Shown piece after piece: positions 30,785-40,123 of a DNA stretch of 64,000 bases (the stretch's first letter is position 1; each line of letters begins with the position of its first letter). The notes below the pieces were generated by a model. The model made no database searches and had not been told where the DNA came from. It saw nothing but the letters and a program-made list of their open reading frames with translations. The position numbers and the translations under genes are program-made. This DNA comes from Leptothrix sp. (in: b-proteobacteria). GTDB taxonomy: Bacteria > Pseudomonadota > Gammaproteobacteria > Burkholderiales > Burkholderiaceae_C. The stretch lies in contig PNKD01000008.1 in NCBI GenBank assembly GCA_013822265.1, positions 1-64,000 of the forward strand, in the 5' to 3' direction.

Positions 30785-31040
30785 TTCAAGCCACCGGCTT
30801 CCAGCCGGTCAGCTTTAGCTCCAACATGTGCCGCAGGAGGTGCGACACATGGACTACAGGTACGGCAGTCACACGGTGTTCCAGGAAGAGATGATCAAGA
30901 AGTACCTGGAGCACCACTTCGAGCCGGGGACGAACGACGAGTTCAAGATGGAGGCGCCATGACGCGTCGTTCAGGCGACGCGTATCCGGACTTTCAGTCC
31001 GTATCACACCAACCCACCGGCTTCAGCCGGTGGTCGTTGA
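30785..31040 (+). mobile_element. miniature IS200/IS605-type element (non-autonomous)
   Basis: Left-end hairpin ACCGGCT-TCC-AGCCGGT (30793-30809), right-end hairpin CCACCGGC-TTCA-GCCGGTGG (31014-31033), RBS-occluding hairpin, and a fused TnpA remnant ORF; exact ends not determined. Confidence 0.82.
30849..30962 (+). pseudogene. 37-aa internally deleted TnpA (IS200-type Y1 transposase) remnant
   Basis: MDYRYGSHTVF (TnpA N-terminus) fused in frame to QEEMIKKYLEHHFEPGTNDEFKMEAP (TnpA C-terminus); AGGAGG SD at 30835-30840. Confidence 0.85.
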
Positions 31041-31710
31041 GTTCGACCCAGCGCCACCGGCCCGGCGCCAGATCGCCCAGGCTCAGCCCGCCGAAGCGGC
31101 TGCGGTGCAGCGTCTCCACCCGGTTGCCCACCGCCGCCAGCATGCGCTTGACCTGGTGGTACTTGCCTTCGGTGAGCGTCAGCGCCAGCGAGTTCTCGCC
31201 GGTGCGTTCCGCCGCGGCGGCGCGAACCGGTGCAGGGTCATCGTCGAGCACCACACCGGCAAGCAGGCGCGCCAGCTGGGCGTCGTCGACGGGGTGCTTG
31301 CAGCCCACCTCGTAGACCTTGGGCACGTGGTGTTTCGGCGAGGTCAGCCGGTGGATGAGCGCACCGTCGTCGGTCAGCAGCAGCAGCCCGGTGGTGTCTT
31401 CGTCGAGCCGGCCCACGGGCTGTACGCCGCGCGTGCGCAGGGGCGGCGGCAGCAGGCTCAGCACGCTGGGATGGTGGCGTGGCTTCTGGCTGCATTCACA
31501 GCCCGCGGGCTTGTGCAGCATCAGCAGCGCACGGGCCTGGTAGAGCCAGGGCTGGCCGTCGACCTCGAAGGCCAGGCCCTCGGGCTCGAAGTCTTCATGC
31601 GGGTCGCCGACCACACGGCCGCCCACGCGCACCAGGCCGAGCTGCAAGAGGCCGACGCAGACGCGGCGGTTGCCGAAGCCCTGGCTGAAGAGGATCTGGG
31701 CGATGCGCAT
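30994..31710 (-). CDS. RsuA-type 16S rRNA pseudouridine synthase
   Basis: MLHKPAGCECSQKPRHHPSV, PVGRLDEDTTGLLLLTDDG, EGKYHQVKRML; C-terminus runs into mobile-element right end. Confidence 0.9.
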   Translation of the reverse strand: MRIAQILFSQGFGNRRVCVGLLQLGLVRVGGRVVGDPHEDFEPEGLAFEVDGQPWLYQARALLMLHKPAGCECSQKPRHHPSVLSLLPPPLRTRGVQPVGRLDEDTTGLLLLTDDGALIHRLTSPKHHVPKVYEVGCKHPVDDAQLARLLAGVVLDDDPAPVRAAAAERTGENSLALTLTEGKYHQVKRMLAAVGNRVETLHRSRFGGLSLGDLAPGRWRWVELNDHRLKPVGWCDTD

Positions 31711-31721
31711 TCGAGGGGCTT

Positions 31722-32756
31722 TCAGCCGGCGGCATGCAGGTCGCCGGCGGCCGGCAGATGCGGCACGCCGTCGCCGGCCGGTACGGCCCGAGCCGCCAGC
31801 ACGGCGTTGCGAATGGCGCGCGCCACCACCTCGGCGGCCAGCACGCCCAGCGCGTTGAGGTCGCCCGGCGCGCCCGCCGTGCCGGTGGCCAGCGCAAAGA
31901 GGGTGTCGCCATCGTGCGGGGTCACCGGGCTGACGGCGCGTGACAGGCCGTGGTGGGCCAGCCCGGCGAGTTGCGTCGCCTGGGACTTGGTGAGTACGGC
32001 ATCGGTGGCCACCACGCCTATCGTGGTGGCCGTGCCCGCCATCATCGCGGCCGGGCCGGCGCCGGCCAGCACGGCGGTGGTGCTGCCGAGCAACGCACGG
32101 CCGTCCTCGCTGCGTGCACCGGCGAGCACGCGGCCGTGCGCGTCGACGACGTCGCCCAGCGCGTTGACGGCGACCAGCGCACCTACGGTGCAGCGGCCCA
32201 GCCGCAGCGAGGCCGTGCCGACGCCGCCCTTCATGGCGCGCTCGATGCCGAAGAGCTTGCCCACCGTGGCGCCCAGGCCGGCGCCGACGCTGCCCTGAGG
32301 CGGCGGCGATGCCGAGGCGGCAACGCAGGCCGCGTAACCGGTGTCCGCGCCGGGGCGGATGCGGGCGTCGCCCAGCCAGAGGTCGAAGAGCACCGCCGCC
32401 GGCACGATGGGCACGCGCACGACGCGGCCAGCGGCTGCGGAGCCCACCACGTAGCCGTGGCCGTTTTGATCCAGCCAGCGCATCACGCCGCCGGCGGCGT
32501 CGAGGCCGAAGGCGCTGCCGCCGGTCAGCAGCACGGCATGCACGTGCTGCACGCTGTTCTCGGGACGCAGCAGGTCGGTCTCGCGTGTGCCCGGCGCGCC
32601 GCCGCGCTGCGCCACGCCGGCCACCGCGCCTTGCGGGCACAGCACGACGCTGCAGCCGGTGGGCCGGCCCGTCACCGCGGCATGGCCGACAGTGATGCCT
32701 GCGACGTCGGCAATGGACCCGGGTGCTGGCGCCATGTCCTCAGCCGAGCTGGCCAC
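31722..32756 (-). CDS. P1 (DmpA/S58) family peptidase
   Basis: ITVGHAAVTGRPTGCSVVLC, LTGGSAFGLDAAGGVMRWL. Confidence 0.9.
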   Translation of the reverse strand: MASSAEDMAPAPGSIADVAGITVGHAAVTGRPTGCSVVLCPQGAVAGVAQRGGAPGTRETDLLRPENSVQHVHAVLLTGGSAFGLDAAGGVMRWLDQNGHGYVVGSAAAGRVVRVPIVPAAVLFDLWLGDARIRPGADTGYAACVAASASPPPQGSVGAGLGATVGKLFGIERAMKGGVGTASLRLGRCTVGALVAVNALGDVVDAHGRVLAGARSEDGRALLGSTTAVLAGAGPAAMMAGTATTIGVVATDAVLTKSQATQLAGLAHHGLSRAVSPVTPHDGDTLFALATGTAGAPGDLNALGVLAAEVVARAIRNAVLAARAVPAGDGVPHLPAAGDLHAAG

Positions 32757-32764
32757 CAGGACTC

Positions 32765-32855
32765 AGCTTCCCGACGCGGAGCCGGCTTTGCCGGGCCGCT
32801 GGCGGACGGCCCCCTCGGGGGGCAGCGAGCGTCAGCGCGCTTGGGGGCGCCATTT
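32765..32855 (-). repeat. dispersed stop-codon-adjacent GC-rich repeat, copy 3
   Basis: cttcccgacgcggagccggctttgccgggcc...ggccccctcggggggcagcgagcgtcagcgcgcttgggggcgcca, abutting the TAG at 32856. Confidence 0.75.
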
Positions 32856-33983
32856 CTAGGCGAACACGCCCGCGGTGTCCTGCATGCGCGCCGAGACCTC
32901 GCCCAGGTGGTGCAGCGTGTCGCCCAGGCTCATCTCGAGCATGGTCAGGCGCTTGAAGTAGTGGCTGGCGGCCACCTCGTCGGTGCAGCCTATGCCGCCG
33001 TGCAGCTGTATGCACTGCTGGCCGACGTAACGCATGCTGTGGCCCAGCTGCACGCGCGCCTGGGCGATGGCGCGGCGGCGCTGTGCGGCCGGCTCGCCGA
33101 GCTTGAGGCTGGCGTAGTAGCTCATCGAGCGGCCCAGCTCCAGCTGCATCTTGACGTCGGCCATGCGGTGGCGCAGCGCCTGGAAGCTGGCCAGCGTGGC
33201 GCCGAACTGCTTGCGTGTGTTCATGTACTCGACGGTCAGGGCCACCAGCCTGTCCATCAGGCCCACGGCCTCGGCGCATTGCGCGGCGAGCCCGGCGTCC
33301 AGCGCCTGCTCCAGCAGCGGCAGGCCGTCGGCGGTGACGAGCAGCGCGGCGGCGTTGTCCAGCAGCAGGTCGCCGGCGCGTGCGCCGTCCTGCGTGGGGT
33401 AGGGCAGCACCTTCGCCGCGGCGGTTTCGACGAGGAAGAGGCCGATGCCGTTGGCATCGCCTTCGGCCCCCGCGGTGCGCGCCGGCACGATGAAGGCGTC
33501 GGCCTCGTCGGCGGCGGGCACCACGAGCTTCTGGCCAGTGAGGCGCCAGCCGTCACCGTCCGCCGTCGCCCGCGTGGTGACATGGTTCAGCCGGTAGCGC
33601 GCGCCGCGCTCCTGCAGCGCCGGCACCACCAGGGCTTCGCCGGCGGCGATGCGCGGCAGCCAGCCGGCCTGCAAGGCCGCGGGCGCGGCCGAGAGCAGCG
33701 TCGGGCTCATCAGCGCCGCCTCGGTGTAGGGTGCGTTGACGAGGCCGCGGCCGAGTTCCTCGCACACCACCATCGCGTCCACCGGCCCCTGGCCCAGGCC
33801 GCCGTGGGCCTCGGGCACCACCAGGCCGGCCAGGCCGAGTTCGGCGAGTTCGCCATAGACGGCGCGCGTGGCGCCGCCGGCCTTGGCCAGTGCGTGGCGG
33901 CGCTCGAACGAGAAGCCCTTGTCGACCCAGCGCCGCACGGCGTCGCGCAGGGCGTCCTGGTCGTCTGTGAAGTCGAAGTCCAT
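32856..33983 (-). CDS. acyl-CoA dehydrogenase
   Basis: MDFDFTDDQDALRDAVRRWVDK, QLHGGIGCTDE. Confidence 0.92.
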   Translation of the reverse strand: MDFDFTDDQDALRDAVRRWVDKGFSFERRHALAKAGGATRAVYGELAELGLAGLVVPEAHGGLGQGPVDAMVVCEELGRGLVNAPYTEAALMSPTLLSAAPAALQAGWLPRIAAGEALVVPALQERGARYRLNHVTTRATADGDGWRLTGQKLVVPAADEADAFIVPARTAGAEGDANGIGLFLVETAAAKVLPYPTQDGARAGDLLLDNAAALLVTADGLPLLEQALDAGLAAQCAEAVGLMDRLVALTVEYMNTRKQFGATLASFQALRHRMADVKMQLELGRSMSYYASLKLGEPAAQRRRAIAQARVQLGHSMRYVGQQCIQLHGGIGCTDEVAASHYFKRLTMLEMSLGDTLHHLGEVSARMQDTAGVFA

Positions 33984-33985
33984 GT

Positions 33986-35179
33986 TCAGCTCCCCAGCAC
34001 GGTCTGCGCGACGATGTTTCTCTGCACCTCGTTGCTGCCGCCGTAGATCGTCGTCTTGCGGTAGTTGAAGTAGGTGCCGGCCAGCGGCAGGATCTCCGCC
34101 GGCACGACCAGGTCGCCCTGCCAGCCGGCATCCATGGCCTCGAAGACATGGGCGCGGCTCAGCGGGCCGGCGGCCAGCATCATCAGCTCGGTGTAGCGCT
34201 GCTGGATCTCGCTGCCGCGGATCTTCAGCAGGCCGGCGATGTCCAGGCTCTGCTTGCCGCTCTTCTCGGCACTCAGCACGCGCAGCACCAGCATCTCCAG
34301 CGCCACCACGTCCACTTCCAGCAGCGCGATCTGGTCGCGCAAGCGTGCGTCGTCCCACACGCCCTCGGCCTTGGCCACGCGCTTGAGGCGTTCGAGCTCG
34401 CGCTTGGCGCGGTTGACGTCGGCGATGTTGGTGCGTTCGTGCGCCAGCAGGTGCTTGGCGTAGGTCCAGCCCTTGTTCTCTTCGCCGATCAGGTTCTCGG
34501 CCGGCACCACCACGTCGTCGAACCAGACCTCGTTGACCTCGGGCTCGCCGTCCATCAGCACGATGGGCCGCACGGTGATGCCGGGGCTCTTCATGTCGAT
34601 GAGCAGGAAGCTGATGCCGCTCTGCGGCTTGCCTTCGCTGCTGGTGCGCACGAGGCAGAAGATCCACTCGCCGTACTGGCCTAGCGTGGTCCAGGTCTTC
34701 TGGCCGTTGACGACGTAGTGGTCACCGCGGCCGTCCTTCACCCGTTCGGCCTTGCACTTCAGCGAAGCCAGGTCGGAGCCGGAGCCGGGCTCGCTGTAGC
34801 CCTGGCTCCACCAGACCTCTCCGCTGGCGATGCCGGGCAGGAAACGCCGCTGCTGCTCGGCATTGCCGAAGGCCATGATCACCGGGGCCACCATCACCGG
34901 GCCGAAGGGGATGACGCGCGGCGCGCAGGCCAGCGCCAGCTCTTCCTCGAACAGGTGCTTCTGGATCGCGTTCCAGCCCGGGCCGCCGAACTGCGCCGGC
35001 CAGCCCCAGCCCAGCCAGCCCTGCTTGCCCAGGATCTTGGCCCAGCGCTGGTGGTCGTCGCGCGTCAGGCGCAGCGCGTGGCCTACCTTGTGGGCGATGT
35101 CGGCCGGCAGGTTCTCGGCCACCCAGGCGCGGATCTGCTGCCTGAAGGCGAGTTCCTCGGGGGTGAAGTTCAGGTCCAT
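33986..35179 (-). CDS. acyl-CoA dehydrogenase
   Basis: MDLNFTPEELAFRQQIRAW, YSEPGSGSDLAS, NGQKTWTT. Confidence 0.93.
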   Translation of the reverse strand: MDLNFTPEELAFRQQIRAWVAENLPADIAHKVGHALRLTRDDHQRWAKILGKQGWLGWGWPAQFGGPGWNAIQKHLFEEELALACAPRVIPFGPVMVAPVIMAFGNAEQQRRFLPGIASGEVWWSQGYSEPGSGSDLASLKCKAERVKDGRGDHYVVNGQKTWTTLGQYGEWIFCLVRTSSEGKPQSGISFLLIDMKSPGITVRPIVLMDGEPEVNEVWFDDVVVPAENLIGEENKGWTYAKHLLAHERTNIADVNRAKRELERLKRVAKAEGVWDDARLRDQIALLEVDVVALEMLVLRVLSAEKSGKQSLDIAGLLKIRGSEIQQRYTELMMLAAGPLSRAHVFEAMDAGWQGDLVVPAEILPLAGTYFNYRKTTIYGGSNEVQRNIVAQTVLGS

Positions 35180-35289
35180 GGCGGGGCGGTCCTCGGTGCG
35201 GCGATGCGCCCGGGCGGGCGTGCGCGTGCCGGTTTTAGCACGACCGTTCGATCAAGCCCTGTCTCGGCAGAGACGGGCGCTGCCGTCCA

Positions 35290-35934
35290 TCAGCGCAGTT
35301 CGAGCCGCATCACGTCGTTGTCACGCTTCATCTGCAGGCGTGACAGGAAGCTGTTGCCCAGAAGCACCATGGGCATGGGCTGCGGCACGACCGCGGCGCC
35401 AACGTTGGCCAGTTCGACCTCGCCCACGCGCACCGTGGTCAGCGTGACCAGCCACACCGGCACCGGGCCGTTGGCCGTCTGCGTGGTGCCGCGTCGGGCG
35501 TCGGTGAGGTCTATGCCCAGGCGGTCGGCGTCGTCCTTGCCCAGGCTGACCAGCGTGGCACCGGTGTCGACCATGAAACGCACCTGCTTGCCGTTGATGG
35601 TGCCGCCAGCCGTGAAGTGGCCGCCCGAGCCCGCGGTGAGCACGATCTCGCGCCCGGCCGTGCGCGGCGGCGCCACCCCCAGTTGCACCGGGGTCTCTCC
35701 CACGCGCATCGGGTACACGCGCCCGCTGCGCTCGACCTCGGCGGTGTCGCCGTTCCAGCGCAGCAGCTTCACGCCGCCCACGGTCTGGCCGACGCTCATC
35801 GTGTACGGCTGGCCGTCGACCACCAGCAGCGCGCGCTCGCCCATGCGGCCCGACAGCACCACCACCTGGGTCTGGGCCGCGCCGGCGGCCAGCGCCATCA
35901 GCAGCCCGACCAACATCACATGACGGGGTTTCAC
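35290..35934 (-). CDS. retropepsin-like clan AA aspartic protease
   Basis: FMVDTGATLVSLGKDDADRLGI; GTG start at 35934 avoids overlap with yajQ. Confidence 0.82.
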   Translation of the reverse strand: MKPRHVMLVGLLMALAAGAAQTQVVVLSGRMGERALLVVDGQPYTMSVGQTVGGVKLLRWNGDTAEVERSGRVYPMRVGETPVQLGVAPPRTAGREIVLTAGSGGHFTAGGTINGKQVRFMVDTGATLVSLGKDDADRLGIDLTDARRGTTQTANGPVPVWLVTLTTVRVGEVELANVGAAVVPQPMPMVLLGNSFLSRLQMKRDNDVMRLELR

Positions 35935-35945
35935 GGGCAGGGTGC

Positions 35946-36449
35946 TCAATCGCGAAAATTGTTGAAGCTCAATGGCCATTCGGTGAGTTCCTTGCGCAGC
36001 AGCGCGATGGCCTCCTGCAGCACGTCGCGCTTGGCGCCGGTGACGCGCAGTGCGTCGCCCTGAAAGGCGCCTTGCACCTTCAGCTTGCTGGCCTTGAGCG
36101 CGGCCTGCATCTTCTTGGCCGTCTCGGCGTCGACCCCGCTCTTGACGGGCACGGCGAGCCTGAGCTTGTCGTGGCTCATCTTCTGCGGCGTGGCCGAGAA
36201 ATCGAGCAGCCGCACGTCGACACCGCGCTTGCTCAGGCGGCCTACGAGCACGTCCTTGACCTGCTCGAGCTGGAAGTCGCTGTCGGCCCACAGCGTGAGT
36301 TCCCGCGTCTTCGGCGTGGGCGAGGCCAGGTCGATCTGGGCGCTGGAGCCCTTGAAGTCGAAGCGCGTGCCGATCTCCTTGGTGGCCTGATCGACGGCGT
36401 TTCGCAACTCCACGAGGTCGGGCTCGATGACGACGTCGAAACTGGGCAT
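35946..36449 (-). CDS. YajQ family nucleotide-binding protein
   Basis: [26 protein letters not shown]...[10 protein letters not shown]-terminus [14 protein letters not shown]. Confidence 0.94.
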   Translation of the reverse strand: MPSFDVVIEPDLVELRNAVDQATKEIGTRFDFKGSSAQIDLASPTPKTRELTLWADSDFQLEQVKDVLVGRLSKRGVDVRLLDFSATPQKMSHDKLRLAVPVKSGVDAETAKKMQAALKASKLKVQGAFQGDALRVTGAKRDVLQEAIALLRKELTEWPLSFNNFRD

Positions 36450-36504
36450 GGTCGTGGGGCGTGCAAGCGGAGAGGACGCAGGGAATATGCACCAAAATTG
36501 CGGC

Positions 36505-37554
36505 ATGACGAACCCTGCCGCGACACTGGATGTGACGAGCCGTGCCAGCCTGCGCGAACACAACACGTTTGGCCTGCCGGCCGTGGCGCGCACGCTCGTG
36601 CGGCTGAAGAACGAGGCCGATGTACGGCGCGTCGTCGACCACCCCGAGTACGGCGTGGCGCCCAAGTTCGTGCTCGGTGGCGGCAGCAACGTGGTGCTGA
36701 CGCGTGACGTCGACTGTGTGGTGCTCAAGGTCGAGATCGGCGGTCGTCGCCTGGTCAGTGATGATGCAGATGCCTGGGTCGTCGAGGCCGGGGCGGGTGA
36801 GAACTGGCACGACTTCGTGGCCTGGACGCTGGCCAACGGCTGGCCGGGCCTCGAAAACCTGGCGCTGATCCCGGGCTCGGTGGGGGCAGCGCCCGTCCAG
36901 AACATCGGCGCGTATGGCGTCGAACTGAAGGACCGTTTCGATTCGCTCGACGCCGTCGACCTCGTCACCGGGCGCCGTGTCACCTTGGAGGCCGCGGCCT
37001 GCCGCTTCGGCTACCGCGACAGCGTCTTCAAGCACACGGGATTCGGCGGCCTGGCGGGCAAGAGCGTCATCACGCAGGTGCGCTTTCGCCTGCCCAAGCC
37101 GTGGCAGCCGGTGCTGGGCTACCTCGACCTCGAGCGCCGCATGGCCGAGACCGGCAACAGCCACCCCGACGCGCAGACGGTCTTCGACTGGATCTGCGCC
37201 ATCCGCCGCGCCAAGCTGCCCGACCCGGCCGTCGTCGGCAACGCCGGCAGCTTCTTCAAGAACCCGGTGGTCACCGAAGAGCAGTGCCGCGACATCATCG
37301 GCCGCGACCCCGAGATCGTGCACTACCCGTTGCCCGACGGCAGCGTGAAGCTGGCCGCCGGCTGGCTGATAGACGCCTGCGGCTGGAAAGGCAAGACCGT
37401 CGGCCGCGCCGGCGTCTACGACAAGCAGGCGCTGGTGCTGGTGAACCGCGGCGGCGCCAGCGGCGCCGAGGTGGTGACGCTGGCGCGGGCGATCCAGGAG
37501 AGCGTCTACGGGCGCTTCGGCATCCGGCTGGAGCCCGAGCCCATCATCGTCTGA
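36505..37554 (+). CDS. murB: UDP-N-acetylenolpyruvoylglucosamine reductase
   Basis: [36 protein letters not shown]. Confidence 0.95.
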   Translation: MTNPAATLDVTSRASLREHNTFGLPAVARTLVRLKNEADVRRVVDHPEYGVAPKFVLGGGSNVVLTRDVDCVVLKVEIGGRRLVSDDADAWVVEAGAGENWHDFVAWTLANGWPGLENLALIPGSVGAAPVQNIGAYGVELKDRFDSLDAVDLVTGRRVTLEAAACRFGYRDSVFKHTGFGGLAGKSVITQVRFRLPKPWQPVLGYLDLERRMAETGNSHPDAQTVFDWICAIRRAKLPDPAVVGNAGSFFKNPVVTEEQCRDIIGRDPEIVHYPLPDGSVKLAAGWLIDACGWKGKTVGRAGVYDKQALVLVNRGGASGAEVVTLARAIQESVYGRFGIRLEPEPIIV

Positions 37555-37593
37555 GGCCGGCCCGGCGCACTGCACGGGCACGGTCCCTCGCCC

Positions 37594-38283
37594 TCAACCC
37601 GCCTGCAGCATGTCGCCGAGGTCCAGCCCGGTCAGCGTCTTGGCGCCGCGGGCCAGCCAGAACATCAGCGCCATCATCATCAGCATGCTCGGCACGGCGA
37701 TGACGGGGTAGCTCAGCAGCGTCAGCTCGCCCAGTTGCTCGTTGAAGGCCTCGGTGCCGGCCGGGGCGTCGACGATGATGCGCGCCAGCACGTAGTTGGC
37801 CACCGCCGAGAAGAAGAACGTGCCGGCGAGCAGGACGGTGCCGGTGCGCAGCCGCAGCTCGAAGGGCACGGTGTTGCGCCGCGCCTCCAGTGCCCGGTGC
37901 ACCTTGTCGACGTCGAAGAGCTGGGCGTTGAAGACGAGCACGCGGATCAGCGGCGAGCGGGTCCAGGTCGATGCCAGCACGGCGATGCCGATCAGCCCCG
38001 GTACGGCGGCTTCCTTGACTGCCAGCCATTGCGCGTCCAGCGCCAGCAGGCCGATGCCGCCGGTGAGCAGCGTGCTCACCACGCCCAGCACGCTGAGCCA
38101 GTTGAGCCTGCGGCGCCGGATGCCGTCCCACACGCCCCAGGCCAGGGGAAAGGACAGCGCCAGCATCAGCGCACCCAGGGTGCCCAGGCGCTCGGGGCTG
38201 CTGAGCTTCATCAGGATGAAGGCCGGCAGCAGCACGGTGATGCCGATCTCGAGCAGCGGGTTGGGTTTGCCTTCTTTCTTCAT
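37594..38283 (-). CDS. VC0807-like membrane protein
   Basis: Multi-TM; PAFILMKLSSPERLG, RVLVFNAQLFDVDKV. Confidence 0.65.
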   Translation of the reverse strand: MKKEGKPNPLLEIGITVLLPAFILMKLSSPERLGTLGALMLALSFPLAWGVWDGIRRRRLNWLSVLGVVSTLLTGGIGLLALDAQWLAVKEAAVPGLIGIAVLASTWTRSPLIRVLVFNAQLFDVDKVHRALEARRNTVPFELRLRTGTVLLAGTFFFSAVANYVLARIIVDAPAGTEAFNEQLGELTLLSYPVIAVPSMLMMMALMFWLARGAKTLTGLDLGDMLQAG

Positions 38284-38472
38284 CGGGTCTGCGGGACGGG
38301 ACAGGTACAGGAGCAAAGCATGGCGTGGCGTGGCGTGACGGTGCCTGGGGCCGTGGCCGCACGGCATGCCGAGCCCCGCATTGTGCCGGGGGTGCGGGCG
38401 CGCCGCTCAGGCGGGCCCGCCCTGCGGGCCAGGTGTCACGCGCCCAGCGACCGCCAGGTGCGGCGGCGTCGC

Positions 38473-39693
38473 TCAGTTCGCGCCGATACCGCGCAGGGCC
38501 GCGAGCTTGGCGCTGTAGCGCGACTGCAGCTGCGGGTTGCCGCTGTGCTCCATGGCCCGGCGCAGGTGCTGTTCGGCTCGGGGCACGTCGCCCGTCGCGG
38601 CGTCGACCACCGCGGCCCAGAAATGCGCCTCGTGCTGGTAGGGCTGGCGCCGCAGTTCGCGAGCGATCAGCGTGCGCGCCTCGTCGACCCGGCCTTCGCT
38701 CAGGGCCTGGCGGCCGAGGTCGAGGAAGTGGAACGGCGGATAAGGTTGCACCCGGGCGAGTTCGCCCGCCACGCGTTCGGCCTCGGCGTAGCGGCCGCTC
38801 TTGTGCAGCGTCGCCACCAGGTTGGTGAGCGCGGCCTCGTCTTCAGGTGCCTGGGCGAGCACGTGGCGCAAGGTCTTCTCTGCCGCGGCCAGGTGGCCGG
38901 CGCGAAGGTAGACCACGGCCAGCGTGTTGATGCCCGGCAGGTAGTCCGGATCCTGGCGCAGCGCCTCGCGTGCAAACGCGTAGGCGTTGTGATGCTCCCC
39001 GGCGGTCAGCGTCTCGGCCGCGCGGTTGTTCATGTACATCGCCAATACCGTGCGTTCGGGCAGGGTACGCACGCTGACGCCGCGCAGGTCGGTGGGCGGC
39101 ACGAAGTCGACCGTCATCTCGTCGTCGATGCCCTGATCCCTGAACGACGCACGATAGCGCGGCGACAACACCACGTTGACGTGGCCGCTGACCATCGTCA
39201 GGTCGTTGCCGCGGCTGTACAGGGGCCGCACGAGCACGCTCTGGAAGCGCACCGGCAGCTCGAGATGCTTGGCGAACGCCGCCGTCATCAGCACCAAAGA
39301 CAGGCAGTTGCCGGCACGCTTGTCGAAGGCCTCGGACGCATTGCGCGTGCGGCCGTCGTCGTAGTCCAGCCGCAGCTGACCGCGCACGGTCAGCGCGTCC
39401 AGCAATGCACGCCGCTGGTCGAACTGGCCGCGATGGCTGGTGCGCGTGGCCTCGGCAAAGCGCTGCATCGGCTCGCTGAGCGCAAACACGGCCTGCGCAT
39501 CGATCACTTCGGCGGGCGGCCGGAACAGACCGTCGTCGAGCAGGCTGGCGGCCGGCGCCAACGTGCTGGGTGCGGTGGCGCAGCCGGCCAGCGCCAGGCC
39601 GGCCGCCGCCACCATCAGCAGGCGCGACACGGTGCGCGGGCACGCTCGCCGGACGGCAACGCCGCTGCGACGGACGAGGTTGGACTCGAGCAT
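38473..39693 (-). CDS. lipoprotein with transglutaminase-like and TPR regions
   Basis: Lipobox LALAGC; RAGNCLSLVLMTAAFAKHLELPVRFQSV; TPR-like C-terminus. Confidence 0.7.
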   Translation of the reverse strand: MLESNLVRRSGVAVRRACPRTVSRLLMVAAAGLALAGCATAPSTLAPAASLLDDGLFRPPAEVIDAQAVFALSEPMQRFAEATRTSHRGQFDQRRALLDALTVRGQLRLDYDDGRTRNASEAFDKRAGNCLSLVLMTAAFAKHLELPVRFQSVLVRPLYSRGNDLTMVSGHVNVVLSPRYRASFRDQGIDDEMTVDFVPPTDLRGVSVRTLPERTVLAMYMNNRAAETLTAGEHHNAYAFAREALRQDPDYLPGINTLAVVYLRAGHLAAAEKTLRHVLAQAPEDEAALTNLVATLHKSGRYAEAERVAGELARVQPYPPFHFLDLGRQALSEGRVDEARTLIARELRRQPYQHEAHFWAAVVDAATGDVPRAEQHLRRAMEHSGNPQLQSRYSAKLAALRGIGAN

Positions 39694-39794
39694 GGCGGAC
39701 CTCCGGGAAACGCCAGTACGCACTGCATCCTACGTCGCGCCGGCCGCGCGTACCAGCGATGCGACGAACGAGCCTTTCCGGGCGACGCCCGGCA

Positions 39795-40019
39795 CTAGAG
39801 ATGCAGGCAGCGCTGCAGGCGCGTCGCGGCCGCGCGCGGCGACGCGCTGGGCAATGCCGCGGCGCGCGCCAGCATGCGCCGGGCATACTCCGGGTCGGTC
39901 TGCAGGCGCTCGACGTGAAGGTCGATGCCGTGACCACGCAACAGCCACTTCAGCTCGATGATTTCGACGAGGCAGCCCGAAGCGAGGTCGCGCGTGGTGT
40001 TGAGTTGGGTCGCTTGCAT
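39795..40019 (-). CDS. small hypothetical protein (74 aa)
   Basis: Compact non-shadow ORF MQATQLNTTRDLASGCLVEIIELKWLLRGHGIDLHVERLQTDPEYARRML in an otherwise unassigned gap. Confidence 0.6.
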   Translation of the reverse strand: MQATQLNTTRDLASGCLVEIIELKWLLRGHGIDLHVERLQTDPEYARRMLARAAALPSASPRAAATRLQRCLHL

Positions 40020-40123
40020 GGGCTGTGCTCACCTTAACGTCAACGACCTGCCGTTGGCTGACGCCGGATTGGAGTGCCTTCTCCAATTCGCGATGCCGCC
40101 CGGCAAGACGCAAGAACCCGAAC

